Positions 63,730-64,000 of a DNA stretch of 64,000 nucleotides are shown in pieces. How positions within the stretch are numbered: position 1 is the first letter of the stretch; each line of letters begins with the position of its first letter. Origin of the DNA: Molossus alvarezi (taxonomy: Eukaryota; Chordata; Mammalia; Chiroptera; Molossidae); the NCBI GenBank assembly GCA_037176705.1, contig CM073886.1, positions 9,074,501 to 9,138,500 on the forward strand, written 5' to 3'. The notes under the pieces are model-generated. The model saw only the letters and a program-made list of their open reading frames with translations. It had not been told where the DNA came from and ran no database searches. Position numbers and translations under genes: made by a program.

Positions 63730-63990
63730 CTCTGGACAGTTTGGCTCAGCAGTTAGAGCATTGGCCCACAGACTGAAAGGTGGTGGGTTTGATTCCCAGT
63801 CAAGGCCATGTCCCCGGGTTGCAGGTTTGATCCCCGGCCCAATCAGGGTCATGTGGGAGGTAACCAATTGTTGTGTATCTCTCACATTGATGCTTCTCTA
63901 TCTCACACACCCTCTCCCCCCCCCCTTCCACTCTATCTAAAACAATCAATGGAAAAATATCCTCAACTGAGGATTAACCAAAAATAAATA
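63730..63990 (+). mobile_element. VES-type SINE (family 1), near window end
   Basis: Head 'ctctggacagtttggctcagcagttagagc', pyrimidine tract with a C10-type run near 63917-63926, and tail AATATCCTCAACTGAGGATT. The A-rich tail reaches the window edge. Confidence 0.92.
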
Positions 63991-64000
63991 CATTTTAAAA

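Noticed and set aside
39406..64000. Search for IL21R or another neighbouring gene downstream of IL4R
   Set aside because: IL21R follows IL4R in other mammals, but no receptor-like exon was recognisable before the window ends; the interval is dominated by repeats.

Overview
The window is vertebrate nuclear DNA from a bat, most likely a microbat (Yangochiroptera). About 20 tRNA-derived SINEs of the chiropteran VES type are scattered through it. Their heads read like CCTGGCCAGTTTGGCTCAG or CAGCTGGTGTGGCTCAGTGG, followed by a TCTCTC tract and often an AAAATATCCTC...GAGGAT tail. Mammal-wide MIR, L2 and L1 fossils, split genes with GT-AG introns and local CpG-rich stretches agree with a mammal. There are no bacterial features.

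The only protein-coding gene I can support is IL4R, the interleukin-4 receptor alpha chain, on the + strand. Nine coding exons run from the ATG at 24600 to the TGA at 38419-38421. They join in one uninterrupted frame of 805 codons with consistent phases and GT-AG junctions. A 3'UTR of about 1 kb follows, with AATAAA at 39380. Signal peptide, cytokine-receptor domains, WSEWS, transmembrane helix, Box1, all five signalling tyrosines and the ITIM are present. The noncoding first exon(s) were not identified. They should lie in 1-24.5 kb, where a CpG-rich stretch at about 3.5-4.1 kb is the best promoter candidate.

Layout. 1-24.6 kb: presumed IL4R 5' intronic/promoter DNA with SINEs, MIR/L2, a 3-kb L1 inserted in a MIR, and a five-copy 100-bp minisatellite (10.8-11.3 kb). 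24.6-39.4 kb: IL4R. 39.4-47.6 kb: no gene; MIR/L2, a small DNA-transposon fossil, a solo LTR inserted in a 24-bp tandem array, and a four-copy 89-bp minisatellite. 47.6-60.3 kb: a nested retrotransposon pile-up. One old full-length L1 on the - strand, with ~60-bp tandem monomers in its 5'UTR, is split by two younger L1 fragments, a foreign 3'-UTR-like retro-fragment and several SINEs. 61.5-63.7 kb: an ORF1-only L1 (HAL1-like) on the + strand. A SINE ends the window.

I see no new multi-gene system. The most interesting points are residue states in bat IL4R at positions that vary functionally in humans (V75 and R582), relocated glycosylation sites, the L1 5'UTR monomers, and several very clear nested-insertion records.
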